Source of the DNA: an uncultured Dialister sp.
GTDB lineage: Bacteria > Bacillota > Negativicutes > Veillonellales > Dialisteraceae
Length of the DNA stretch: 64,000 bases
Assembly (NCBI GenBank): GCA_902462205.1
Contig: CABQAR010000005.1
Coordinates: 41,857-105,856, forward strand
Reading direction: 5' to 3'
Below are positions 1 to 8,276 of the stretch, piece after piece (position 1 is the first letter of the stretch; each line of letters begins with the position of its first letter). Below the pieces are notes generated by a model. That model was not told where the DNA came from and did not search any database. It was given only the letters and a program-made list of their open reading frames with translations. The translations under genes were made by a program, and so were the position numbers.

Positions 1-1
1 C

Positions 2-877
2 GGAATCATTTTCGCAATAGGCACGACGACCTCGGCCACCTTGGCGGCACTGCTGCTTCCTGCGTCAAGAAAAGGGGAGGGGATCGGCTATTTCGCTGTT
101 TCAGGAAATATGGCGATGGTCATCGGTCCTTTGGCAGGCCTGCTGATTATCCACCAATTGGGATCTTCCGCTTTGTTTATCTTTCTTACCGTCATGGCGA
201 TGGCAACCATCCTTGTCAGCATGTCGAAAAAGCTGCCTGATTCTGTAGAGCAGCCATCGCCTGTAAAGAGAAAAGGCTGGAGCATCAATGATTTCGTGGA
301 AAAGAAAGCGTTGCCGATGGCCGTTCTTGGCGGGCTTGTCTTTTTTGCTTATGGCGGCGTGCTTACATTCATCCCCATGTATGCAAAGACTTTGGGAATG
401 GAGGCTTCGACCAGTCTGTTTTTCATGGTATTCGCCCTCGTCATCATTATCACGAGACCGCTGGTGGGATATGTTTTTGACCGGCAGGGGCCGGATTATA
501 CGGTGTATCCGGGATTTTTCTTCTTTGCTGCAGGATTCCTGCTGTTCAGCCGCGCGGAAGGACTCACAGGATTCATGGTTTCCGCTGCCGTTTTGGGAAC
601 CGGTTTTGGCGCGCTCAGCCCTGCCTTTCAGACGCTTGCGGTACAGGCAGCGTCCAATGAACGGGCCGGCGTGGCTACGGCGACGTATTTCTGGTCTTTG
701 GATATCAGCGTGGGTCTTGCTGCAGCCTGTCTGGGAGGTGTTGCGAAAAACTGGGGTTACCCATTTATGTACGGAACCGTTTCTGTCGCTGCCGTTGTAG
801 TGGCGGTGCTGTTTTATTTCTTCTGGGCAAGAAATCGACAGAAGAAAGTGGCGAGTTCTCTTATAGTAAAAAAATAA
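2..877 (+). CDS. MFS transporter, 3' part (5' end outside window)
   Basis: The reading frame is open from the first bases of the window, so the N-terminal half lies upstream; about 291 residues are visible. The protein is strongly hydrophobic with about eight membrane segments and a basic central loop (KRKGWSINDFVEKK, roughly residues 95-108 of the visible part) that fits the cytoplasmic loop between the two six-helix halves of a major facilitator. The C-terminal half has the arginine- and glycine-rich pattern of MFS drug or sugar efflux proteins (RPLVGYVFDRQGPD resembles the repeated motif A). The substrate cannot be told. It ends in a lysine-rich tail. An AT-rich gap and a promoter separate it from the hydrogenase operon. 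Confidence 0.8.
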   Translation, partial: GIIFAIGTTTSATLAALLLPASRKGEGIGYFAVSGNMAMVIGPLAGLLIIHQLGSSALFIFLTVMAMATILVSMSKKLPDSVEQPSPVKRKGWSINDFVEKKALPMAVLGGLVFFAYGGVLTFIPMYAKTLGMEASTSLFFMVFALVIIITRPLVGYVFDRQGPDYTVYPGFFFFAAGFLLFSRAEGLTGFMVSAAVLGTGFGALSPAFQTLAVQAASNERAGVATATYFWSLDISVGLAAACLGGVAKNWGYPFMYGTVSVAAVVVAVLFYFFWARNRQKKVASSLIVKK

Positions 878-901
878 ATTCAAAAAAATCGAAATAAAGT
901 G

Positions 902-930
902 TTGCAAATCACTCCCAATTTGAATATACT
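902..930 (+). promoter_or_regulatory. Probable sigma-70 promoter of the ech-hyp operon
   Basis: TTGCAA (902-907), a 17-base spacer and TATACT (925-930) match the -35/-10 consensus at ideal spacing in an AT-rich gap. It would give a leader of about 70 bases before echA. A second TATACT at 975-980 has a poorer -35. No promoter was tested; this is a consensus match only. Confidence 0.55.
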
Positions 931-1004
931 ATATAAAATTTACTCAACAATAAATGACATTTAAAGATATATAGTATACTCTTATTCTAAGCGGGGTGGA
1001 TGTT

Positions 1005-2909
1005 ATGTGGGTAATAGGTCTTCTTATTTTCATACCATTAGCAGCGGCAGGAATCCTTCTGACTGTGAAAAATGACGGCGTGCGGCAGGTCGTGGTCAAA
1101 TCTTCTGCGATGGCGATCGTTGCTCTGTCCCTTTTCACCGCGTACACATATTTCGGAAATAAAACGGTCATCCATTTAGGAAGTTCTTTTATGGCGCAAG
1201 GTGCAGTAATCATTGATATTCTGGTTGCCCTTGCGGTTTTTTATTATACGTTCATACGTTTCCACCGGTACTGGATCGGCCTGCTGGAAGCCGTGCAGCT
1301 GGGCGCGATTTTGTGGTTCGAGTATGAAAGCCATGGAACCCTGAACAATTACGCGGATCTGGTCATCGACAATTTTACCTTGATCATGATTCTGATTGCC
1401 GGAATCATCGGCAGCCTGATTGCTGTTTTTTCTCTTGGCTACATGGAAGAATTCCAAAAGGAGCATCCGGAAGTCAAGGACAGAAGGAATTTTTTCTTTT
1501 TCGTCATATTCCTGTTCCTGTCGGCCATGTTCGGCCTGGTGGTGTCCAATAATCTCCTGTATATGTATACCTGCTGGGAGATTACAAGCGTCTGCTCTTT
1601 CCTGCTGATCGGGTATACGGAGTCGCGTATCGCCATCCATAATTCGTTTACCGCATTGTGGATGAATCTGCTTGGCGGAGTGGCTTTTGCCGCTGCGATC
1701 ATCATCATGGGGCTTTCTTACCACAGCACGGCGCTGTCCCATCTCGTCGGGCTCGCCCTTGCCGGAACGCCGGTGACCTTCATCCTTGCGCTTCTTCTTC
1801 TCTGCGGCTTCACCAAATCGGCAATGATGCCGTTTTCCGGATGGCTGCTGGGAGCCATGGTGGCGCCCACGCCGACTTCCGCCCTGCTTCATTCTTCCAC
1901 GATGGTCAAGGCAGGGGTGTTCCTTATCATTAAATTATGCCCTGCACTGGGGACGAACCATGCGGGAATCATGGCCATGTTCGTCGGCGGAATCACGTTT
2001 TTCTTTGCTTCCTGCGCGGCCATTTCCCAGTCTGATGGCAAAAAGGTGCTGGCATACTCGACCATTTCCAATCTGGGACTGATTGTCTGCTGTGCGGGGA
2101 TCGGTTCTTATGAAGCGGCTTGGACGGCCATCATGATCGTTATTTTCCATGCCGTGGCCAAGTCGCTGATGTTCCTTTCCGTAGGAACGGCAGAGCAGCA
2201 GATCGGCAGCCGCGACATCGAACGGTTTGACGGTCTGTTCAATGCGATGCCCCATCTGGCGCTCTGCATGATCGTCGGTATCAGCGGCATGTTCCTGGCG
2301 CCTTTCGGCATGCTTATTTCCAAGTGGGCGGCGATGAAGGCATTTATAGATGCAGGCCATCCGCTCCTCCTTCTGCTTCTCGTATTCGGATCGGCGACGA
2401 CGATTTTTTACTGGGCGAAATGGCTGGGAAAGATTATGTCAATCATGCACAATCAGGGAAACAGGGAACACGGTATCCACAAAGTACAGTGGTTCACCCT
2501 GAAATCCCTGGCATGGGCGACGATCGTCGTCTGTATCTTATTCCCCTTGATTTCCAGCTACGGCGTGCTTCCCTATCTTCGGATCACCTTCGGATTCACC
2601 CGTGACGTTATTGCCCAGAGCAACCTGATTATTATGTCGCTGATGGTCATCCTGATGGTCATCCTTCCGTCCCGGTACGGAAAGGGGCGGCCGAAGCGTA
2701 TTGTAGGAACCCTGCTGGCCGGCGCCAATATGGGAGATGATCTGAATTTCAGGGGCGCCGCGGATAATATCGTTCCGGTGGAGCTCAGAAACTGGTATAT
2801 GGAAGACTGGTTCGGCGAAAGGAAAATGAAGCTTCTGGGCTTTGCACTTTGCATGGCCTGTATCTTCATAGAATTCGCGATTATCCTGGGAGGTGTTTAT
2901 CATGGATGA
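1005..2909 (+). CDS. echA: Ech-type hydrogenase membrane subunit A (antiporter-like, NuoL/HyfB family)
   Basis: The 634-residue, highly hydrophobic protein belongs to the proton-conducting antiporter family shared by NuoL, HycC/HyfB and EchA. The conserved core is visible: KSAMMPFSGWLLGAMVAPTPTSALLHSSTMVKAG (in two parts, about residues 267-300) carries the conserved membrane lysines and the HSSTMVKAG signature. It is inferred to be the main ion-translocating subunit that couples ferredoxin-driven H2 formation to an ion gradient. ATG 1005 is preferred because GGGGTGG lies five bases upstream; an in-frame GTG at 996 has no ribosome binding site. It is the first gene of the operon and overlaps echB by eight bases. 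Confidence 0.9.
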   Translation: MWVIGLLIFIPLAAAGILLTVKNDGVRQVVVKSSAMAIVALSLFTAYTYFGNKTVIHLGSSFMAQGAVIIDILVALAVFYYTFIRFHRYWIGLLEAVQLGAILWFEYESHGTLNNYADLVIDNFTLIMILIAGIIGSLIAVFSLGYMEEFQKEHPEVKDRRNFFFFVIFLFLSAMFGLVVSNNLLYMYTCWEITSVCSFLLIGYTESRIAIHNSFTALWMNLLGGVAFAAAIIIMGLSYHSTALSHLVGLALAGTPVTFILALLLLCGFTKSAMMPFSGWLLGAMVAPTPTSALLHSSTMVKAGVFLIIKLCPALGTNHAGIMAMFVGGITFFFASCAAISQSDGKKVLAYSTISNLGLIVCCAGIGSYEAAWTAIMIVIFHAVAKSLMFLSVGTAEQQIGSRDIERFDGLFNAMPHLALCMIVGISGMFLAPFGMLISKWAAMKAFIDAGHPLLLLLLVFGSATTIFYWAKWLGKIMSIMHNQGNREHGIHKVQWFTLKSLAWATIVVCILFPLISSYGVLPYLRITFGFTRDVIAQSNLIIMSLMVILMVILPSRYGKGRPKRIVGTLLAGANMGDDLNFRGAADNIVPVELRNWYMEDWFGERKMKLLGFALCMACIFIEFAIILGGVYHG

Positions 2910-3777
2910 TTTATGGATGAATATCTTCTACGCGGTGCTCTATCTCATCCTTGCCCCGATTGCCGGCGGATTGATTGCAGGACTGGACCGGAAGCTTTCG
3001 GCCAGAATGCAGCGCAGAGTGGGGCCGCCTGTTTTACAGCCGTTCTATGATGTGATGAAGCTGTTTCATAAGGAGCCGATCGCCGTCAATGAGGCACAGG
3101 GGTTCTATGTGGCAGGATTCCTGCTCTTCGTCGTGCTTTCAGGCATTTTCTTCTTTGCGCAGGGAGACATACTCCTCGTCATATTTACGCTGACCATGGC
3201 AGGCATATGCCTCGTGGTCGCCTCATTTTCCTCATCCTCGCCGTACAGCCAGATGGGGGCGGAACGCGAGCTTCTGCAGATCATGGCCTATGAACCGATG
3301 CTTCTTTTGGTGGCCATCGCTTTTTATCTCAAATGCAATACATTCAATCTGTCGCAGATCATGGAATCGCCGTCGAGCAATTTTCTGTACATGCCGGGCA
3401 TATTCATCGGTTTCCTGTTCATCCTGCAGATCAAATTCAGAAAATCGCCCTTTGATATTTCCATGAGCCATGAAATCCATCAGGAACTGGTGCAGGGAGT
3501 CAAAACGGAGCTGTCCGGCAGCATGCTTGCCTTTTTTGAAATCGCCGAATGGTATGAAACGGTTTTTCTGCTCGGGTTCGTCTATCTTTTCTTTAAATGG
3601 CAGGATCCCATGAGTAGTGTCTGGGGGCTCGCCGCCTGTGGCGCGGTTGCGTTCCTCAGTGTTCTTGTGGATAACTGCACGACCAGGATGAAGTGGCAGC
3701 GGTTACTGGGCTCTGCCTGGCTTGTCACACTCATTGCAGGATTCATCAATATTGTTTTCTTAATGTATATTCGCTGA
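2902..3777 (+). CDS. echB: Ech-type hydrogenase membrane subunit B (NuoH/HycD family)
   Basis: The 291-residue protein has about eight membrane segments and the NuoH/HycD/EchB signature: GLDRKLSARMQRRVGPP near residues 25-42, the loop SSSSPYSQMGAERELLQIMAYEP, and the charged KFRKSPFDISMSHEIHQELVQG loop (given in parts). In this family the subunit anchors the hydrophilic arm and forms the channel entry next to the small subunit. ATG 2902 has GGGAGG eight bases upstream and overlaps the end of echA, a sign of translational coupling. An in-frame GTG at 2893 lies inside the ribosome binding site and was not used. Confidence 0.92.
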   Translation: MDDLWMNIFYAVLYLILAPIAGGLIAGLDRKLSARMQRRVGPPVLQPFYDVMKLFHKEPIAVNEAQGFYVAGFLLFVVLSGIFFFAQGDILLVIFTLTMAGICLVVASFSSSSPYSQMGAERELLQIMAYEPMLLLVAIAFYLKCNTFNLSQIMESPSSNFLYMPGIFIGFLFILQIKFRKSPFDISMSHEIHQELVQGVKTELSGSMLAFFEIAEWYETVFLLGFVYLFFKWQDPMSSVWGLAACGAVAFLSVLVDNCTTRMKWQRLLGSAWLVTLIAGFINIVFLMYIR

Positions 3778-3793
3778 TGCGGGAGGGAATCCA

Positions 3794-4264
3794 ATGGCAT
3801 ATATAAAGAAATCCGCATGGCTGATCCATTATGACGGTTCCAGCTGCAACGGCTGCGATATCGAGGTGCTTGCCTGTCTGATGCCACTTTATGATGTGGA
3901 ACGTTTCGGCATCATCAATACGGGGGATCCGAAGCATGCCGATATTTTCCTTGTGACCGGCGGAGTGAATGTGCAGAACCTGCCCATCGTACGGCAGATA
4001 TATGAGCAGATGCCTGAACCGAAGGTGGTCGTGGCCGTAGGAACCTGCGCTTGCACCGGCGGCGTGTTCAGAGACTGTTACAACATGATCGGTGGCATGG
4101 ACCATGCCATTCCGGTGGACGTTTATGTGCCGGGATGTGCGGCAAGGCCGGAATCCATCATCGACGGTGTTGTAAAAGGGCTTGGGATTCTGGAGGAAAA
4201 GGAAGAAGAATATAAACGACTGGAGTCGATGAAGCGTTCTTTACCGGAAAGAAAGGATGTGTGA
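3794..4264 (+). CDS. echC: Ech-type hydrogenase small subunit C (NuoB-like, one [4Fe-4S])
   Basis: The 156-residue protein is homologous to NuoB and to the small subunits of group 4 [NiFe] hydrogenases. Four cysteines fit the proximal [4Fe-4S] cluster: C18 and C21 in SSCNGCD, C85 in VGTCACTGG and C115 in VPGCAARPE. It should pass electrons from the ferredoxin-like subunit to the NiFe site in EchE. There is no twin-arginine signal peptide, as expected for the cytoplasmic arm of group 4 enzymes. GGGAGG lies upstream of ATG 3794, and the gene overlaps the start region of echD by a few bases. Confidence 0.93.
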   Translation: MAYIKKSAWLIHYDGSSCNGCDIEVLACLMPLYDVERFGIINTGDPKHADIFLVTGGVNVQNLPIVRQIYEQMPEPKVVVAVGTCACTGGVFRDCYNMIGGMDHAIPVDVYVPGCAARPESIIDGVVKGLGILEEKEEEYKRLESMKRSLPERKDV

Positions 4265-4266
4265 CC

Positions 4267-4725
4267 ATGGATCAGCAGATTATAGAAATCAAATCATCGG
4301 ACCTTTTGCAGAGGGTGAGCCGTTTCAAAAGGGACAATGCCCGTCTGGTGCAGATTCTCTGTACAAGGGTGGAGGAAGGATATGAGCTGACATATACTTT
4401 TGATAAGGATTATTTCATGTACCACCTGCGTTTCCTGGTGCCCGTCTACCGTTCCATCATGAGTATTACAAGCCAGTATTGGTATGCTTTTGTATGGGAG
4501 AATGAAATACATGATCTTTTCGGACTGAAAATAGATTTTATCGAACACGATGTGGATTATGGCGGCCATTTCTTCCATTTGGCGGAAGAAACGCCCTGGC
4601 ATGAGCTGGCGGATGCGAAGCATGCGGATAAGGCGATCAAGGTGAATCTGAGGACAGGCCTCGGCATCGATGCAGCAGCCGTTGCGAAGACAGAAAGCAA
4701 AGAAGGAGGGAAAGACAATGGGTAA
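4267..4725 (+). CDS. echD: Ech-type hydrogenase subunit D (NuoC-like)
   Basis: The 152-residue soluble protein resembles NuoC (30 kDa subunit) and EchD; the signature is WENEIHDLFGLKIDF near residues 80-95, which matches the conserved E-x-x-D-x-F-G motif. It carries no cofactor and docks the large subunit to the small subunit. ATG 4267 is chosen because AAAGGA ends nine bases upstream; a GTG at 4261 would be too close to that site. The C-terminus is lysine- and alanine-rich and overlaps echE by eight bases. Confidence 0.88.
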   Translation: MDQQIIEIKSSDLLQRVSRFKRDNARLVQILCTRVEEGYELTYTFDKDYFMYHLRFLVPVYRSIMSITSQYWYAFVWENEIHDLFGLKIDFIEHDVDYGGHFFHLAEETPWHELADAKHADKAIKVNLRTGLGIDAAAVAKTESKEGGKDNG

Positions 4726-5803
4726 GAGCACAGTCATACCTTTTGGACCGCAGCATCCGGTACTTCCTGAACCCATCCATCTGGATCTGGAGCTGCAGGA
4801 CGAAAAAGTAGTCCGCGCCATTCCTTCGATCGGTTATATCCACAGAGGCCTGGAGAAGCTGGTGGAGGTCCGTGATTTCCAGCAATACGTCTATGTGGCG
4901 GAACGCGTCTGCGGGATATGCTCTTTCGGGCATGGCTGGGGATACAGCCTTGCGGTGGAACAGATGATGGAAATAGAGGTGCCTCCTCGCGCGGAATGGC
5001 TTCGTACCATCTGGCATGAGCTCGGACGTATCCATTCCCATCTTCTGTGGCTTGGACTGGCTGCGGATGCGATGGGATTTGAAAGTCTTTTCATGGAAGC
5101 ATGGAGGCTTCGCGAAATAGACTTGGATCTGATTGAACAGACCACGGGCGGACGTGTCATTTTTTCCGTCTGCAAGGTGGGCGGTGTCCGCAGAGACATA
5201 GACGGAGCCATGCTGAAGGAAATCAAACGCGTCCTTAAGGATTTGGCGGAAAAATTCCTTCCCATGCTGAACGTTTTCATGGATGATGATACGGTCCACG
5301 CCAGACTGAAGGGGATAGGGAAACTTTCCATGGCAGATGCGCAGGAGCTGGGATGCGTGGGGCCGATGGCACGCGCTTCGGGAATACCGACAGACATACG
5401 CTGTGCAGATAACGGCAGCGTATACCGCCAGCTGAATTTCCAGCCCGTGGTTGAAACGGACGGAGACTGCTATGCAAGGGCGAGGGTACGCCTGAGGGAA
5501 GTGCTCCGCTCCATCGAGATTATCGAAGGCTGCATAGATAATATTCCTGACGGACCCGTTGAAGTCAAGGTAAAAGGAAATCCTCCCAAGAAGGAATATT
5601 TCACCCGTGTGGAACAGCCAAGAGGGGAAGCCATCTACTATGTGAAGGGGAACGGGACGAAACATCTGGAACGGTTCCGCCTGAGGACGCCGACGAACGC
5701 GAACCTGCCTGCCCTTGTGAAAATGCTTGGCGGATGCGATATGGCGGATGTACCGAATATTATTCTGACTATAGATCCGTGCATCAGCTGTTGTGAACGA
5801 TAA
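4718..5803 (+). CDS. echE: Ech-type [NiFe] hydrogenase large catalytic subunit E
   Basis: The 361-residue protein carries both nickel-binding motifs, so it is a true hydrogenase rather than a complex I NuoD. L1 is RVCGICSFGH with C65, C68 and H72; L2 is DPCISCCER with C355 and C358. The last codon of L2, arginine 361, is directly followed by the stop codon. There is thus no C-terminal extension of the kind that dedicated endopeptidases normally remove during maturation. GGAGGG lies seven bases before ATG 4718. Family knowledge: group 4 large subunits reduce protons with electrons from ferredoxin and sit on the inner face of the membrane. Confidence 0.95.
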   Translation: MGKSTVIPFGPQHPVLPEPIHLDLELQDEKVVRAIPSIGYIHRGLEKLVEVRDFQQYVYVAERVCGICSFGHGWGYSLAVEQMMEIEVPPRAEWLRTIWHELGRIHSHLLWLGLAADAMGFESLFMEAWRLREIDLDLIEQTTGGRVIFSVCKVGGVRRDIDGAMLKEIKRVLKDLAEKFLPMLNVFMDDDTVHARLKGIGKLSMADAQELGCVGPMARASGIPTDIRCADNGSVYRQLNFQPVVETDGDCYARARVRLREVLRSIEIIEGCIDNIPDGPVEVKVKGNPPKKEYFTRVEQPRGEAIYYVKGNGTKHLERFRLRTPTNANLPALVKMLGGCDMADVPNIILTIDPCISCCER

Positions 5804-5814
5804 GGAGGTAAATT

Positions 5815-7245
5815 ATGGGGTACATGACCTTTGCCCGTAAAATGATCGGCAACCTCTTCAAGCCTCCGGTGACATCGCCTTATCCGATCCGGCCAAGAGA
5901 GCCTCTGGCCATTGACCGGGGGCATATTGTTAATCAGATAGAAAAATGTATTCTTTGCGGTGCCTGTGAAAGAGCCTGCCCGGCAGGAGCAATCCGTCTG
6001 GATAGAGAAAAGAGGCAATGGATCGTCGATCCGTTTGCCTGCGTGCAATGCGGCGCCTGCGTGGAGCAGTGCCCGATGAAGTGCCTCTCCATGGATCCCA
6101 TGTATACAGAGCCGTCCGCGAGTAAAAAGGAAATCATTCTGGATGCGCCGCCGCCGAAGCAAAGGCGGGCAGGCGCGGTGAAGCCGACAGCGGGTGAAAA
6201 TCAGACGCCGCCTGCCGTTTTCGATAAAAAGGAAATACAGGAAGCGTCCACGCAGGGAAGCGTCATCAACCATGTATCAGACTGCGTGCTTTGCGGCATG
6301 TGCGAGCGGAGCTGTCCGGTAAACGCCATCCAGGTTGACAGAAAAGAAAGAACATGGACGATTGATTCCGCGGCCTGCATCAGGTGCGGCACCTGCGTCG
6401 GCCGGTGTCCGAAAACATGTCTTTCCCTCAATGAAGGGGAAACCGGCAGCACGGCGGTTACTCTTTCTGTTCCGCAAAACAGGCCTGCAGCAGTAAAACC
6501 TGTGAAAAAGGAAGAAATAAAACAGGAAACAGCGGAAATTCCGCCAATGACAGGCACGGCTTTCGCTGTCGGAACGAAAGAACCGGCTGAAGGGGCGCTT
6601 CCTGAAGAAGAATTAAAAGAACAGTATAAAAAAGTACCGATTAAGAATGAAGTGGAAGACTGCATTCTTTGCGGAATGTGCGAACGAAGCTGCCCTGTGG
6701 GTGCAATCAAGACCGACCGGGATAAAAAGGAATGGTCAATTGATTCCGCCGCCTGCATACGGTGTGAAACCTGCGTGTCGAAATGTCCGAAGAAGTGCCT
6801 GTCACTGAATGAAGAGCAGGATGAGTTCAGCGCAGGACGTGTGACGCTTCCTATACCCATGCAGAAAAAAGCAGTGCCTGCTGAAAAGGAGATAAAGGTA
6901 CAGGTTCCTGCCCCGGCAGAGGAAATAGAAAATCAGAGGGAAAAGTCTCCGGTGATTAATGATGTATCACAATGCATCCTTTGCGGACTGTGTCTCAGGG
7001 GTTGTGTCGGCGGTGCCTTATCCATTGACAGGAAAGACAGAACATGGACGATCGATCCGGCCCGTTGCGTTGAATGCGGAACCTGTGTGGAGCATTGTCC
7101 GAAGCATTGCCTTTCCATGAATGAAAATTATACGTTTACGGCGGATGGGGATTCACCGTCACCGATCGTATTCCGGCTGCCCGAAAGGAAAAGGGCGGTG
7201 CCTGTTTCATCGGGAAGGAAATCTGAGGGAGAACCTCATGCATGA
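5815..7245 (+). CDS. echF: Polyferredoxin EchF-like subunit with four tandem 2[4Fe-4S] modules
   Basis: The 476-residue protein sits exactly where echF lies in echABCDEF operons, but that subunit normally has one bicluster module and about 120 residues. Here four modules begin near residues 45, 157, 283 and 387. Each has two CxxCxxCxxxC motifs about 20 residues apart, enough for eight [4Fe-4S] clusters. Each module ends in a PxxCLS(M/L) motif. Linkers of about 60-80 residues are rich in Lys, Glu, Ala and Pro. The first 44 residues resemble the EchF/NuoI entry segment, so module 1 likely docks to EchC and EchE. In module 4 the usual proline after the first cluster is a valine. TAAGGAGG precedes ATG 5815. 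Confidence 0.9.
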   Translation: MGYMTFARKMIGNLFKPPVTSPYPIRPREPLAIDRGHIVNQIEKCILCGACERACPAGAIRLDREKRQWIVDPFACVQCGACVEQCPMKCLSMDPMYTEPSASKKEIILDAPPPKQRRAGAVKPTAGENQTPPAVFDKKEIQEASTQGSVINHVSDCVLCGMCERSCPVNAIQVDRKERTWTIDSAACIRCGTCVGRCPKTCLSLNEGETGSTAVTLSVPQNRPAAVKPVKKEEIKQETAEIPPMTGTAFAVGTKEPAEGALPEEELKEQYKKVPIKNEVEDCILCGMCERSCPVGAIKTDRDKKEWSIDSAACIRCETCVSKCPKKCLSLNEEQDEFSAGRVTLPIPMQKKAVPAEKEIKVQVPAPAEEIENQREKSPVINDVSQCILCGLCLRGCVGGALSIDRKDRTWTIDPARCVECGTCVEHCPKHCLSMNENYTFTADGDSPSPIVFRLPERKRAVPVSSGRKSEGEPHA

Positions 7246-7591
7246 GTATCCCATAACGCTTGAAATCGTACGTCTGGCGGAAAATGTGGCCAAAGAAAAT
7301 AAAGGGACGGTCAAGAAAATCCATCTAGTTGTCGGGGAGGATTCAGGATTCATCGGTGATTCCATACAGATGTATTTCGATGTAATATCACAGGGAACAT
7401 TGTGTGAAGGTGCCTGTCTGGAAATAGAAGGCGTCAGACCCAGACTGGCATGCGAAACCTGCGGAAAACTTTTTGAACGGAAACGATATTCCTTTACCTG
7501 CCCGTATTGCGGGGGAGATGGCTATCCGACAGAGATAGGGAAAGAATTTTACATCAAAGAGGTTGAACTTGATATAGAAGGAGAGGTTTAA
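7238..7591 (+). CDS. hypA: Hydrogenase nickel incorporation protein HypA
   Basis: The 117-residue protein begins MHEYPI; His2 and the N-terminal amine form the nickel site in HypA. The zinc-binding loop is visible with C72 and C75 (CETC) and C88 and C91 (CPYC). It delivers nickel to the EchE precursor together with HypB. ATG 7238 overlaps the end of the polyferredoxin gene by eight bases and is supported by GAGGGAGA upstream; the frame stays open further upstream but that part has no start with a ribosome binding site. Confidence 0.95.
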   Translation: MHEYPITLEIVRLAENVAKENKGTVKKIHLVVGEDSGFIGDSIQMYFDVISQGTLCEGACLEIEGVRPRLACETCGKLFERKRYSFTCPYCGGDGYPTEIGKEFYIKEVELDIEGEV

Positions 7592-7593
7592 TC

Positions 7594-8256
7594 ATGCACA
7601 TGGTAAAAAAAGAGGTCATGCTGGACATAAACAGCCGGAATGACCATATCGCGGAGCATGTGAAGGAGCATTTGGAAGAAAGGCATATATTTGCCATCAA
7701 CGTCATGGGAGCGCCGGGTGTGGGAAAGACGACGACGCTTGAAAATCTGATCCGCTGCCTCTCTGTCAGGGCTTATGTGATTGAAGGGGATATAGAATCG
7801 GACATTGACACGGAGCGGCTGAAGAAAAAGTCAATCACCGCTGCCCAAATCAATACATTCGGTGCCTGCCATTTGGATGCGCCCCTGCTTCATAATGCGG
7901 TCCATGGCATGGCCTTTGAGGAGCCGGGAATCCTTTTCATAGAAAATGTGGGCAATCTGGTTTGTCCGGCGGAATTTTCCATCGGGGAGCATATGAAAAT
8001 GCTCATCGTATCCGTCACAGACGGCAGTGACAAGCCTTATAAATATCCCCTCGCCTTTGAAAAGGCGGACATCATCCTCTTAAATAAAGTCGATCTTCTT
8101 CCGTATCTTGATTTTGATGAAGACTTTTTCATGAAAGGCATCCGTCATTTAAATAAGGACGTTCCGGTATTCAAGGTCTGCGGAAAAACAGGAGAAGGGT
8201 ACGGAGAAGCAGCTGGATGGATAGCAGAAAAGGCAAAGGCTATGCTTTCTGTCTGA
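7594..8256 (+). CDS. hypB: Hydrogenase nickel incorporation GTPase HypB
   Basis: The 220-residue GTPase has the P-loop GAPGVGKTT (39-47), the family motif GACHLDA, the ENVGNLVCP segment that carries the intersubunit metal-site cysteine, and the guanine-specificity motif NKVD. It lacks both a histidine-rich stretch and the N-terminal high-affinity CxxC nickel motif found in some HypB proteins, so it probably does not store nickel. It acts with HypA to insert nickel using GTP hydrolysis. GGAGAGG lies six bases before ATG 7594. Confidence 0.95.
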   Translation: MHMVKKEVMLDINSRNDHIAEHVKEHLEERHIFAINVMGAPGVGKTTTLENLIRCLSVRAYVIEGDIESDIDTERLKKKSITAAQINTFGACHLDAPLLHNAVHGMAFEEPGILFIENVGNLVCPAEFSIGEHMKMLIVSVTDGSDKPYKYPLAFEKADIILLNKVDLLPYLDFDEDFFMKGIRHLNKDVPVFKVCGKTGEGYGEAAGWIAEKAKAMLSV

Positions 8257-8276
8257 TATCCGCTAAAGGAGAAATC

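Noticed and set aside
4718..5803. Large subunit as complex I NuoD
   Set aside because: Both nickel-binding CxxC motifs are present and six hyp genes follow, so it is a hydrogenase.
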